This document shows, piece by piece, positions 25,356 to 36,023 of a stretch of 64,000 nt of DNA. Position 1 is the stretch's first letter. Each line of letters opens with the position of its first letter. The notes below the pieces were generated by a model. It worked only from the letters and a program-made list of their open reading frames with translations, was not told the DNA's origin and did no database searches. Both the position numbers and the translations under genes were made by a program. Source of the DNA: Alisma plantago-aquatica (lineage: Eukaryota > Streptophyta > Magnoliopsida > Alismatales > Alismataceae); contig OY856412.1 in NCBI GenBank assembly GCA_963693085.1, forward strand, positions 964,624,281-964,688,280. Reading direction: 5' to 3'.

Positions 25356-25360
25356 TTTAC

Positions 25361-26928
25361 ATTTAGGGTGGCCATAAGGTCAATCTAAAATAATGGGAAT
25401 GAGTTTCAAGAGAATCTTGCTCCAACACATGTTGCTTAAAGTTTTTTTCATAACCTCACTAAAGACGTCAAAATAAATTGGACTTTTAAACATGTTCTTT
25501 AAAAACATAACGGGTGGGTGGTCATGAATTCAAATTCCAAAGGGAAAGTCCAAAGAAAGTTGGGTCAAACTTAATATTGCTTCCGATGACAACAGATAAA
25601 GTGATGTTGTTAGGGATCTTATTAGAAGTTGGCAAGAGGAATGTGAGCATGGTTTTCTTAGACACTTGGGTGTTTTCCATTCACTTCAAGTTCTTTAACT
25701 AAGTTGTTTCTAGCTTGCTCTCTTAGTTATTAAGGTATTAAGTAAATGCTATTGATATTGACAACACATTCTTTCACTACCCCTTTGCTTCCTCCATTTG
25801 GTTACACTTCTACCTAGCGTTTATATAAATGATCTCAAGATCCTCACAACTTCTGCTTTGAACAACTCTACTGGTCGCGCATACCCGTTTCTCAAAACTA
25901 CTTGGCGCGCCTTAGCTACTTGCATTTTTGGCATATTTGGCACAAAAGAAGCAACAGAGTTTGTCAGGATTCAGATCAGTCTATCACGCAAAACTATTGT
26001 CGGCTACACTCTACTCGCCTTCTTTGTCTCAAATATGTCCTTGCAGGTGTTGCGACTTCCGCTCTCAAGCCTAAGGCCTACTCGATGGTGGATGATGAGG
26101 AGAACCCAGAATCGAGGGGGATAACTTTTGTTGCTGTGACTGAAGAGCTTCAACGATGGTGTTGAGGCTTGAGCCTAAGTCACCTCTCCACATAACTATG
26201 GTAACTCATGTTGATTTGTTTTGTTATGCATGCTCTCTCAATCTTTCCTATAGCTCCGCTTATGGGATATTTTAGAAGAACCCGCCCCCATTCTGAACTT
26301 GTGTCGCTCATCTGATTTTCAACGTACTTTTTCAACACCCTGCCATGCTTATAGGGCCACTTCTGTGCACGCCTATATCTAACTGCGGGCTTTGAAGAAG
26401 AAAAAAATAACACACTAAAGATGTACAAATAATATTTGAATTGTGTGTAAACTTGAATCAATGCCCATTTACATGGAAGCCGGATGTGCGTATAAATTGT
26501 CATGTAATTTGACCCAAAGCTGTAACAACTGACTCAAATCTTATCCACCCACCCAGCCAGGTCTAAGTGCTAGCACAAACAAGTGTAACCCAAAGAGAAG
26601 AATGCATTTCTCTCGTGGTTTGGTGTGGTGTGTTAGGCTTTGAACGAAGAGAATACGACGAGTTCGTGGAGAATAATAAGACGAGAATAAAGAGAACGAT
26701 CATGCAACTACTAATGCAAGATTTACGTGATTCGGTCGAGATGATCTACTCTACAGAGGGGGCGAGATTTCCACTATTTCAGAAAAGGGATTACAAGGAG
26801 CACTCTTGAAGGAGGCCAATTATACCCTAAGTATGACAGCTTCCATTTACGTTAACAGAATACATGATGATGCAAAACTCTAACCAAGACGTATATATAC
26901 TTATATATGTAGAACCGTAATTAGATTC
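25361..26928. other. Probable host DNA without recognised genes
   Basis: Short ORFs at 25798-26124 and 25902-26165 overlap in different frames. The second contains HFWHIWHKRSNRV, faintly like the IW-K-RN-V motif near the end of plant LINE reverse transcriptases, but too little matches to name it. No other domain, LTR or inverted repeat is seen. Confidence 0.35.
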
Positions 26929-27055
26929 TTATTCAGATCCGAAATTCAGACCGTACCATACGCCCCTCTTTTCCATAAGACTGAGGCCTTCCTCGAATCG
27001 AGATTCAAATGTCTGTAGCTCACAAACAAAACTAGATGAAGCTTCAAATTCACAT
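26929..27055 (-). CDS. Possible terminal exon, product unknown
   Basis: On the minus strand an acceptor-like cttgtag is followed by an open frame CEFEASSSFVCELQTFESRF, then EEGLSLMEKRGVWYGLNFGSE and a stop at 26929-26931. Residue composition looks protein-like, but I recognise no domain. It lies about 650 bases downstream (in minus orientation) of the RRM-like terminal exon, so it would belong to another gene. It could also be chance. Confidence 0.2.
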
Positions 27056-27482
27056 CTACAAGTTGGAGGACAAACAATGACTATTCCAGGACGGCAGGAT
27101 GTGAAAAAGGTAACAACACAGGACCGATTTTTGTACGACACGGACTGTGGAGCGTGTTATAAAACCTGCTCTGGCATGTCTTGTCAATATAGTAATGTGC
27201 TAATACATATTGGGTGGTCATTAATTTATAAAGTTCTAGTTTTCCGGGATTTTCAAACCACTGGAGCCAACTCAACCTAACTTAAATTTAAATGATTACT
27301 ACAAAGCTGGTGGGGCGGTATCCAATAAGCCATGCTTCATCTACTACAACATCCAAGTATATGTGGATACAAGTTTAAAATATCGTTGATACAAATTGCT
27401 GGCAAAATATCATTCCATTTGTCCTGTAATAAATATACACATCTCACAAGCAGATCAAGAATCAACGTGTACACTTTTTTCA

Positions 27483-27651
27483 CAACAAAATGACACTAGA
27501 AACAGCAAAAGGCTACATGCTTGGCATTTGGTGGTGGTGAAATTCTTACAACTTTTTTGCTCAATATTCAACAAAATGACACTAGAAACAGCAAAAGGCT
27601 ACATGCTTGCATTTGGTGGTGGTGGTGAAATTCTTACAACTTTTTTGCTGC
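27483..27651. repeat. Tandem duplication, period 86 bases
   Basis: caacaaaatgacactagaaa starts at 27483 and again at 27569. The two copies match for about 80 bases through ttcttacaacttttttgct, differing by a small ggt-unit expansion. They lie just 3' of the RRM-like terminal exon, probably in its 3' UTR or beyond. Confidence 0.85.
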
Positions 27652-27711
27652 CAATGGAAGCCAAAAAGCCTCAGCTAGACGTAAACTTGTTTACAAAATG
27701 AATAGCTGCCC

Positions 27712-27801
27712 CTAAAACTGTCTGCGAGCCGGCTTGGCATTTTGTCGAACCTCAGACCGAGGCCTCGCGACCTCCACAAATATAACTCTGCCATCTAGAA
27801 A
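27712..27801 (-). CDS. Terminal exon of an RNA-recognition-motif protein gene
   Basis: On the minus strand a strong acceptor (ctgttttttcag) precedes FLDGRVIFVEVARPRSEVRQ, then NAKPARRQF and a TAG stop at 27712-27714. L-D-G-R-x-I-x-V-x-x-A-x-P-R is the last strand of an RRM and the usual tail of plant organelle or glycine-rich RNA-binding proteins. Upstream exons with the RNP1 and RNP2 motifs are not in the 480 bases before the copia insertion at 28286, and I did not find them further right. It is either a real host gene with a long intron holding that element, or a cut-off fragment. The RRM assignment rests on the short tail only. Confidence 0.6.
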   Translation of the reverse strand, partial: FLDGRVIFVEVARPRSEVRQNAKPARRQF

Positions 27802-28285
27802 CTGAAAAAACAGTTTGTAATTTGGTCATGTATATAGAATACATCTGTTAAAACTGCTAATGCAAACTAAGCTATACTATTTCATCGAAACAAATAGCAA
27901 ATTGGATATCCGAAAAGTGGCAAAACGAAATCATAAACGCAAGGCATCACATATTGCTATACGAATTCACAATACTGAATTGAAGACTACATTGCTAATA
28001 CAGAAATCTAGAAAATCATCATGGTCGATGTTTGCAAAAATTGAGAATAAGAAAACTAGATATAGCCTTATGAATAGAGAAAAAAGAACCCATATCCAAT
28101 GGATCCAGCATACAAAGGAAGAAAACATAACAAGGCAAGCAAGAAGAGAAGGCATGCAAGGTAAGGTTCACCGGGAACACCCGGTCATTCTAATGCAACA
28201 AACACAAGTTTTTTATGTATAGTTTGTATGCTAAGTCCATGTAATTGCATTATTTTCTTAAAAGGAGCTAGTACCAGGAGAGTAG
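27802..28285. other. Intron-like stretch next to the RRM exon
   Basis: No domain is seen. On the minus strand it ends in the polypyrimidine tract and CAG of the RRM exon, so it is probably intron. ORFs here are lysine/isoleucine-rich and not convincing. Confidence 0.35.
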
Positions 28286-28468
28286 TGTAAAAAATAAGAT
28301 TGGATTGAACGCAATGGGATGAATACAAGACTGGACGCCCTCTCCTTTATTTAGGAGAGGGGAGATGCCCTAAGACTTAGGACGCAAGTAATCTAAACGG
28401 GTTGAGATACAAAAGCCCACTAACTAATTAACCTATTAACTAAATAGGCTAATATAGACTCTCTAACA
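28286..28468 (-). repeat. Left LTR (3' LTR), 183 bases
   Basis: Complete LTR. It includes a 28-base segment around 28338-28365 (ccctctcctttatttaggag and on) which the other LTR lacks. Confidence 0.85.
28338..28363 (-). promoter_or_regulatory. TATA-like box inside a 9-bp stem, copia LTR
   Basis: ccctctcct-ttattt-aggagaggg is a perfect inverted repeat around an AAATAAA core read on the minus strand. It is likely the LTR promoter core. It is deleted from the 5' LTR at 31581-31735. Confidence 0.5.
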
Positions 28469-28966
28469 CTCCCCCTCAAACAGGAGCATGGGTGAAACAC
28501 ATGTCCAAAGCTTGGAGATTACAAGACTCGATAAAAGAAATGATAAATGAAAGATAAAAGATAAATATCACTCCCTATACAAAAATCGATACTCCCCCTT
28601 AATTAATACTCCCCCCTGATCCATGCGGTTACAATGCCTCTCTTTTTTTAAATTGTATTTTGCAGGCTAGAGATCGTCGAGCTTTGATGAAGGTCTTTGG
28701 AGTTCATCTGGAATGAAGAGCATCTAAAGAATGGAACCTGATACTACAACAGCAATTCGTCACTTGGAGCAGACGATCCTCAACACTATCACTACGTCAT
28801 CCTCATTGGATTATGTACTTAACGCGGCACGGACGTGGATGCCCAATGTCGATGTAGCAGTAGCAAAATCTTCGAATTGTCTGAGAAGACGTGCATAACG
28901 TGGCACGAACACGAACGGATGATATGTTGGTGATACGATGCAGGTACCATAACTTTGTCACATGAA

Positions 28967-29963
28967 CAGTGGCGAAGCCAGAAATTTTGAGTTGGGAGGG
29001 CACTATACGATTCCGTAGTTCAAATATTACCATGTGAAATATAGTATATTGTATAAACGGAACATAATGTCAATATGATATTTTTTGTTTTATATCTAAC
29101 ACGTAATATAAAAAAATTAACTGAAATAATGTGTAATGCAACCAGATATAGACTTTGCACTTCCAACAAAAATTCCTTAATCCAACAAAAATGGCTTAAT
29201 AGCAAATGAGTGCTTGATTTTTCCTGGCGTGAATAATTACTGTTGTTTTAGTTTTGTACTTGTGATGCTAACTTTCTCCTGCTCATTATTTCAAGAATGC
29301 ATATGCATAAATTCAAACTTCGTTTCAAATATAATACAGAACTGTACTACCAACTTGTGGTTGTTTGCCGATGTTATGGTTGTGTTGTATAATATTCTCT
29401 TTGTTATAATTTGTAGGTCATAGTTATATACAACAAATTTCCACAACATGGAGATAAAAATTGGACTCCACCCATTGAAAATCTATATCCATCAGCATCG
29501 AATATTTTGTATTGCTCGCTGTACTGTTGCAGCAATGAGTCTAGCTTGCTTGTAAGGAATTACTAGATATAAACTACTAGTTTATAAAAATGAAACGTCA
29601 ACACTAATATACAAAAGAACGGCAGCCGTCATTGAATTTTGGCATTCACTAGCGTTACCGGCGGGTGTAATCCATTCAATCATATAGTGAGAAGATAAAT
29701 GCAAATACCATAGTCGTTCCATTTAGTAACCGTCGTAACATTTCTAGATGACAATAAATAAATCTCTAATGCAATAATGATCAATGACAAGTTTTTGACG
29801 TCTGGTACTTTTATACTGGCCTGCGGCTGTTCACGGCGAGGAAGGTAGGGCACCGGCTGCCAATTTAACTTGTATTCGTTATTTTTTAGTAATGAATGTA
29901 TGGTATTTTTAAGATATGGGTAGGGCATGTGCCCTCCCATGCCCAAACGTGGCTACGCCACTG
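28967..29963. mobile_element. Non-autonomous hAT element (Tip100-like ends)
   Basis: The ends cagtggcg-aagcc and ggctacgccactg form an inverted repeat CAGTGGCG(A/T)AGCC, close to the CAGGGGCGGAG ends of Tip100-type hAT elements. The 8-base target duplication cacatgaa is perfect (28959-28966 and 29964-29971). No transposase is encoded. It inserted into the interior of the small copia element. Confidence 0.9.
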
Positions 29964-31580
29964 CACATGAACCTTGGGGGCTTGACAGGAAAGGAGATAT
30001 CATCCATCAAGGAAAGTCCCAAGTAGATCAGCAACATGTGATGCTGAAATAACAGATGTGGCTCGGAGAAGACGTGATGAAGCAGCTCGGTGAAGATAAA
30101 CTGGATGAATCAACCTTGCAGGCTTGTTGAGCTTCTGAAAATCTGAAGAAGCACCCTCTGTCTCATGTGAATGCAGTTGAAGTACACCATCAACACCTGA
30201 CGTACATAACGCGGCACGAATGCGGATAGCTCGGTGTTGATGCTGAATAAAGATCCTTCATTGCTATCTGAAAGTAGAGAACGGATGTGCTGAACAATGC
30301 GAAGCTCCATGAAGATAAAAGCCTGGAAGATATATAACCTGAATACATATATCATCTCTTCTCATACTCTCTCTCATACATATTCTCTCTCTCTCTCTTC
30401 TCATCTCTTCCTCTCCTCTCTATCCCCCCCCGCACACCAAATACGACGAGAGTGAGTGTTTGGTGTGGGATACACACATGATATAGGTGGGTGGGAAAGG
30501 AATCGGTGGATTTGAGAGGATTTTGTGATATGGAGATGTGTAATATGTAGAGAATAAAATCGATAACCGGAGAGAATATGCTAAATGGGTCAATGTAAGA
30601 TCCGGGTAGAAAATTAAATGGATCTAATCCCGAAAAATCCAATTAGGCTAAAACTTGGATCCGATTAGCAAAGATATGACCGATTAAGGATTCAAATAGG
30701 CATAATGAGTATGGGGGGGATTAATAATTGGGAGTAGACATAGATGGGAGGTGATGGTGTAGTGATGAAGATAGTCGGGAAGGTGATGAAGAGCAGTAGC
30801 TTGCGGGATGTAGCAAAAAAAAATGGTCGGATTATGTCACTCAGTTGATGTAGCACTTGGTCGTAACGGAGGAGATGACAAAGGGTCTCCTGCACGGCTC
30901 CGGAGATATTGCATGCCAAAAGGATGCATGCGGAGCCAAGGGCGGAGCCAAGGGCGGAGCCTCTCCACGAGCGACGATGAAGGTTGATGCTGAGGACGTC
31001 AGGAGATGGCATGTGCAGAACTCGGTACTACTGAGTTGACGTCAGTAGTACTGAGATCTTTCTAGACGGCGGATAGCAGGTTGACGGCGGCTGATTGTTG
31101 CTTGATGGCGATGATGGTTGTTGCTTCTACGGTTGGCGACGCTTACGATGGTGCTGCTAGATGGTGATAGTTGCATCGATAGGCGGCGAAGGTGTGGAGA
31201 TGCCTGTTTGGAGGCTGGCGGTTATGGCTGTTGAATGCACCAGGACGGAGATAGCCAGCGTACGGAAAGAAAAATTAAATCTTTAAGAAAGAGAAGGAGA
31301 AGCCATGGATGTCGGGATGTGCATGGCGGGCGGTCGGCCTAAGCCATGGCTACGACGGCCGCCCGCAGGCGGAGGTTCTTCCCCTCGGTTGCTCTCTGAA
31401 AAAGACGAGCGGCGGCTAGGGTTGTGTGCGCGCCGAAAAGGAGAGGGAGGAAGGGCGGCGGCTAGGTTTTCCTCAGGAGCGAACGCGCTCTGTTCACGCA
31501 AGAATTACTATTCACGTTGGAGTTACTGTTTACGTCGTGTATTGTTCACGTCGTCGTTACTGTTCATAGCTCTGATACCA

Positions 31581-31735
31581 TGTGAAAAATAAGATTGGAT
31601 TGAACGCAATGGGATGAATACAAGACTGGACGCGCCATAAGACTTAGGACACAAGTAATCTAAATGGGATGAGATACAAAAGCCCACTAACTAATTAACC
31701 TACTAACTAAATAGGCTAATATAGACTCTCTAACA
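31581..31735 (-). repeat. Right LTR (5' LTR), 155 bases, promoter core deleted
   Basis: Same ends as the left LTR, but the sequence jumps from gactggacgc directly to cataagac, losing the stem with the TATA-like box. On the minus strand this is the 5' LTR, so the element should not start its own transcript. Confidence 0.8.
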
Positions 31736-31927
31736 AGTAGTTGAACTCCTTTGTCTATAAACAGATTACAACTTACACGTAGGATGGATGAAGATTACCG
31801 CAATGAATTACATCTAAAAAATTAGGATCTTTCTAGTTGTTAGACTCAATAGGACTCCTCTCTTCCAGTAGCTAGGTAGAAAAACTAACAAACGCTCTGG
31901 TCATAACTAAAGGAACCCCAAAACATC

Positions 31928-32066
31928 CTAGACTTTCTTCTTTTCTGAGACTCCTGTAGTTCTTCCTGATCTCCCAGTGTGGCTCCCCAGAAGCACATTA
32001 ACAACTCCCATGAGAGGTTGACCTGATGCAAAGACCAGCCTCAACATGAAGCCTCTCCCAACTCCT
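31928..32066 (-). CDS. Coding-like terminal segment, product unknown
   Basis: Minus-strand frame GVGRGFMLRLVFASGQPLMG, then VVNVLLGSHTGRSGRTTGVS and EKKKV followed by TAG at 31928-31930. Length and composition look like the end of a protein. A second frame is also open for most of the stretch, which weakens the call. I do not recognise the family. It sits 190 bases beyond the copia insertion. Confidence 0.25.
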
Positions 32067-32299
32067 TGCAAGTCTATTTTTTGCCATCTATTATTGCAGC
32101 CTTAAAAATGCCATCCAAGGACTTGATAGACACAACTTATGTTCAAGTATGTGGGCTATGTCCCACAAACTCTAAAAATATGCAATCATTATATTTATTG
32201 AACACCTGAAGAGTATTCAATGTGTCTTTAAAAGTAGGTCTAAAATGGGTTGGGTTTCCGAGATCTGACCCGAGACCCGACCCAACCTGAATGCCATAG

Positions 32300-32699
32300 C
32301 CCATGTTTGGTTCAAGATCGAGATTATGAAATCTGGATTGGGTTAGTCGATAGATCTAGATTACTTTATCTGGATTCGGTCCGGTTTGTGTTTGGTAGCT
32401 TATCTCATTGCAAGCACTCATTAAACTGGATTGGCCTCATAGCTTGTGTTTTTCAGTCTAGCATATAAAACAAAATAACACAAAAGACAGAGTCAAATCC
32501 GGACTGGGTTTTGAAATTCTGCTAAGAGCAGGACTGACTTGGTCTGGATTAGAGGATTACGGAACCCGAAACGGACCCCGTCAGTCCGATTTCTGCCAAA
32601 CAAAACAAGAGTGGAATCGGACTGGGTTAGTCGGGATTAGCGCCTACGTGGCACAAAAAGACAACGCCTAATCCGGACTGGGTCGTGAACCAAACAACA
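32300..32699. mobile_element. 400-base MITE
   Basis: Imperfect inverted ends: catgtttggttca at the left and tgaaccaaacaac at the right. The direct repeat ccatag occurs on both sides (32294-32299 and 32700-32705). The interior repeats the words ggactgggtt, ggattgggttagtcg and tttggt. It splits the gacccgaccc-rich end of the surrounding element. The superfamily is unsure: the ends recall PIF/Harbinger, but the duplication is not TWA. Confidence 0.65.
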
Positions 32700-33282
32700 C
32701 CATAGGGTCCAGACCCGACCTGACCCAAAAAAAATGGATATTAAGACCCGGAATTCGTCTAACCCGTTTTGGCCCGACCAGAAGGCTAGACCCAATTAGA
32801 CCCTCAAGAGCCTCTCTTTTCTCAACAATGCTAGCAAGAAGCTATAATATGAAAGTCGACGGCATGCCACAGATTGAGTGGTGAATCTGGTGATTGCTTG
32901 TGCAAAGAGAGGAACAGATAGAGAAGACAACCACAACGATTGGAGCTAAAGAAGAAAGAAAGAAGCCATAGAGCAGTCGTGCCTGAAGGTGGGAAGTCGT
33001 TGGGTTGTAGAGTTGTGGGGAGGGGTCAGACATACACTCCTCTTCGTGCCGGCAGCGTCGGCATTCCAAGAGCCCAACCAGAAGGGCGGCTACGGCAGCG
33101 GAAGCTGAGGCGGGTATCCTACTAGTTACGGCGATAGTGGCGGTAGGGTGGCGGCGGAGGGGGGAGGAGGGTATGGCAGCAGCAGAGGATACGACAACGG
33201 TGGCAGCGAGTACGAGAACATTGGGAAAACTTCTTAGGCTACTCAGACTGCAATCTCAGAGAGATAGTAGGGCTTAGATCGG

Positions 33283-33700
33283 GTGAAGTAGTACCTACAG
33301 CACTTCGGCTACCTCCCAGTTGTTGCGAACTCCACATACTCCGACAAGTTCGACGCCGACTCCCAAACCTCAATCCAGGCCTACCAGGAGTACTTCAAGC
33401 TCAGCGTGACAAGGACACTCGACTACACGACTCTATAGCTCATGGTCCAGCCCTGGTGCGGCGTCACGGACAGGCAGGTCAACGGCAGCGGGAGTACTAC
33501 TCCAAGGAGGAACATGTATGCCTACTTCCTCGGCAGCCCTTCGTGGCCAAGGGACAGGACGTCGTTAACCTACGCCTTCACCCCACAGACGTCGTCGTTG
33601 TCGATGCCAATTCCCGTGCTCCATGAGGTCTTCAAGCGAGCCTCTGCTAGGTGGGCAAAGGTCACCATGTTGAACTTTACGAAAGTCAATCCATCTGCCA
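33283..33700 (+). pseudogene. Plant matrix metalloproteinase (matrixin, M10A) fragment
   Basis: Reading from 33283: VK-stop-YLQHFGYLPVV, FDADSQTSIQAYQEYFKLSV, TLDYTTL-stop-LMV, QPWCGVTD, YFLGSPSWPRDRTSLTYAF, and FKRASARWAKVTMLNFTKV. This is the order of the plant MMP propeptide (peptidoglycan-binding-like part), the cysteine switch (usual PRCGVxD, here QPWCGVTD) and the start of the catalytic domain. The HExGHxxGxxH zinc site is missing. At least two stops and the loss of the zinc-binding half make it dead. It lies inside DNA with transposon-like ends, which suggests capture. Confidence 0.8.
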
Positions 33701-34137
33701 ACGGTAATCATCGAGCTAGAGGCATTTATAATAGATTGAAAAGGATACTACATAAAGCAGAGGTCAGTGTCGTTTCCAAGCATTCACGTTACCTCAGCAA
33801 TCAATTGAAGCCTTCAGCTCTGCGCTCACCAAACTCTCCTACATTAAAGCAACTTCGGCATCAGCACATCAGGAAGCGGCAACAATGCCTCCTCCATCCC
33901 TATCTTCGACCTGCAGACCTTCCTCAGGCCATGACGAACGAGAACAGGTTTGCGGACACTGGTGTCAACGACGGAACCGTCCGCGCCCAGACGTCGAGCG
34001 AAGGCTACGAAGATCACAAGGATGGTCAGCAACTCATTGGCCCTCGTCACAAGGCTCCGGAGGAAGAAGATGTCGGGGTTGGGGCATCATATTCACAAGT
34101 GGCAAGTTGCCAGGTTTTCCGCACTCGAATCCCTTAA
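33701..34137 (+). pseudogene. Coding-like captured segment of unknown origin
   Basis: The frame that holds the MMP fragment stays open to 34137 but no longer matches an MMP. The later part reads TNENRFADTGVNDGTVRAQT and HKDGQQLIGPRHKAPEEEDV, with overlapping open frames on both strands. It has the same raised GC content as the fragment before it. It may be a piece of a second gene. Confidence 0.35.
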
Positions 34138-34270
34138 GTCCATAGGTTTTACTGGGCACAGCTATGCCCGACCCATAGTTAAAAGATCCGATTCGGGTCT
34201 GCCCGACTTTCACCAGACCCTGTTTCAAACCTTAAAAAATCAAATTTCCGGGTCGGGTCGGGTCTGATCA

Positions 34271-35832
34271 CTGTATTTATGTCAGTCCTATTTAGAATTC
34301 CTTAATCACTTCCACGTTGGGCAATCTTTGGTTAAAGTTTCCACAGAATGAAGTAAACTTGATAGGCAGAAACAGTGCTAGACTTCAGCCATGGTTCTCT
34401 TACCCCAGTTTGCCAAGTAGTCAATGCAAAATGGAGGGGTCTAAAATAAAACAAGTTGACAATTTTTAGCAATTATTTATTCCCCTCTGCTTATGTTTAC
34501 GCTGACTCAATTTTCTCTGTTTTTATGTTTTATCCCACCACATATAAGGTAGATCCTTACTGCATAAAACATTGTATAGTTTTCCAATCTAATTAATAGA
34601 ATTACTACACTCTACTTTCCTACTATTCAAGGTATCAGGGAAGTAGTTTATTGCGCTGGCTCTTATAGGCGCATATAAACTAAGCTTCAACAACTTCATC
34701 GCTGATGCCCCTTCCTCAACAGTAGTGGTTTCCTAAGTGGCCTACACGAAGGCATTCCTCTCTCTGCAGAGACTGTCTCCTCTAGTTGTTGCCTTGTTGG
34801 CACCCAAAATAGTGGCATGAAGAGTCTTACACCGGTCGTGAAGACATCTGCCCCTCTATTTCGTTAGGCAATTGGCCTCACGGATCTCTTGTTTGACCAC
34901 CACATGGCCAGAACCTAGAAGACCCCTCTGTAGCAATCCAACGGGCTTGTCATCCCTTCAATTCTCTTCCACCAAAAAGGACGGATAGACCTCCAGTAGC
35001 TATCTTCATTGAGAAAGGATTCCCCCCGTCTTCTTTACTTTGGTTAGACGACGTTCTTGAGGATATAATGATCCTTCGTCTGTCCACAAACCCTCGTTTG
35101 CAGTAGCACTGCACTCAATGTGTGTGCCTGTACTCTTCCTCTCTTACCTGCTTGCCAATCTGCCTGCTTATCTGCTTCGCCATGGCTTTCGGATCTATCT
35201 TTGTTGATCCTACTCCTCAATTTCAAATTACTCAAAGTTAAGCTTGATGAGCAAAATTGCCTGTCTTAATACAGGTCTACACTGCAAGATATATATACCC
35301 ATTTTACTAATGTTATGGCAAAGGAACTAGCCTAAGGTAAGAAGATAAGCTATAACAATGCGATGACGTGTTAAAAAAGTCTGATTCCTCATTTATGCAA
35401 AGTGGGATTTTCTAAATCATATTACTCCAACAATAGAGCTTTTTCAAAATGCCATTGTAGGCACTGAAGCTCTCCTGGTGAGCTGGGACAGACACATCTG
35501 CAAGTATGGACATGGGACATGGTGACATATACAAGCTAAAGATTTAAATTATTCTCAACAGAAATACAATCATGCATCCATAGCTCATAGTAAGGATAAC
35601 AGTGTAGTAATTTCAACACCAAGCACATGTGACCAGCAGCAGCAGTAAAGAGAAGGTTGTGAGCGTGATAACAAGGAGATAATTATAAGACAGCAGGATC
35701 AGTAAGCATGACAATAAAACAGGGAGTGAAAGCGTGAGCATAAAGTAGTAGTGGAAGGAGGAAGAAGAAGAGGGAGAAGAGACGATGACAAGGAGTTTCA
35801 CACTGTAGGAAGGATAAGAGGAAGAAAAGGAT
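34271..35832. other. Gene-free stretch
   Basis: No recognisable domain, LTR or terminal repeat. ORFs are short and of low complexity. Confidence 0.4.
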
Positions 35833-36023
35833 TGTTAGAGATTCTATTCAATTAAGTTATTTGAGTCTATTTGTACATGGGCCCAAGTGTGTTTTGGCCC
35901 ATTAGGGTTTGTCTTGAGTTTGTACGCTTCCCCTCTTATCCTGTTTATAGGAGAGGGGACTGTCTTTCTATCAATAAGAAAAACTACACAAAGGGGTCTT
36001 TCTGATCATATCGTGTTTCCGTA
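35833..36023 (+). repeat. Left LTR (5' LTR)
   Basis: 191 bases from tgttagag to ccgta. It shares gtgtgttttggc(c/t)cattagg and aataagaaaaactacacaaa with the right LTR. Confidence 0.8.
35929..35958 (+). promoter_or_regulatory. TATA box in inverted repeat, copia LTR
   Basis: cccctcttatcctg-tttatagg-agagggg: the TATA-like tttatagg sits between cccctct and agagggg arms. The right LTR has the same at 41062-41091. Confidence 0.5.

Larger units (their letters stand above)
3037..25360 (-). mobile_element. Non-autonomous Ty3-gypsy-like LTR retrotransposon, interrupted by nested elements
   Basis: Two related LTRs, at 3042-6334 and in pieces at 8430-25355, bracket a 2.1 kb internal region. On the minus strand the LTR starts TGTAACAT and ends ATAGCA. 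The primer binding site TGGTATCAGAGCC (8417-8429) lies just inside the right LTR. A chromovirus-type 3' phrase, GATTTCGGGAACGAAATCC then TTTAAGGGG, lies just inside the left LTR. Both flanks carry tttac (3037-3041 and 25356-25360). At the left end the first three LTR bases appear to be lost. No gag or pol survives, so the element needed proteins from elsewhere, as large-LTR derivatives do. The Tekay/Del affinity comes from the 3' phrase and is inference. SIRE-type and CACTA elements sit in the right LTR. Confidence 0.8.
28286..31735 (-). mobile_element. Small non-autonomous Ty1-copia-like element
   Basis: LTRs at 28286-28468 and 31581-31735 start tgt(g/a)aaaaataag and end ctctctaaca. The primer site reads TGGTATCAGAGC on the minus strand (31569-31580), and a polypurine tract is next to the left LTR (ctccccctcaaa, 28468-28479). 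A perfect 5-base duplication, agtag, flanks it (28281-28285 and 31736-31740). The interior has no gag or pol. It carries a 997-base hAT element and, near the primer site, a GC-rich stretch (31283-31560). The GC-rich part gives overlapping ORFs in both strands and is not convincing as a gene. Confidence 0.9.
32220..34270. mobile_element. Composite element with gggtcggg-type ends and captured gene pieces
   Basis: Both sides are made of degenerate gacccgaccc/gggtcgggt words (32244-32293 and 32706-32800; 34168-34265), a feature of some plant non-autonomous hAT-like elements. Between them lies non-repeat DNA of higher GC content, including a matrix metalloproteinase fragment. Exact ends and target duplication could not be fixed, so the mobile nature is inference from the ends and from the similar structure at 38840-40193. 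Confidence 0.45.

Noticed and set aside
25798..26165. Possible LINE reverse transcriptase end
   Set aside because: Only one short motif resembles it. No RT catalytic box and no poly(A) tail were seen.
31283..31592. GC-rich ORFs on both strands inside the small copia element
   Set aside because: They are mirror frames of the same GC-rich leader next to the primer site. No domain is present.
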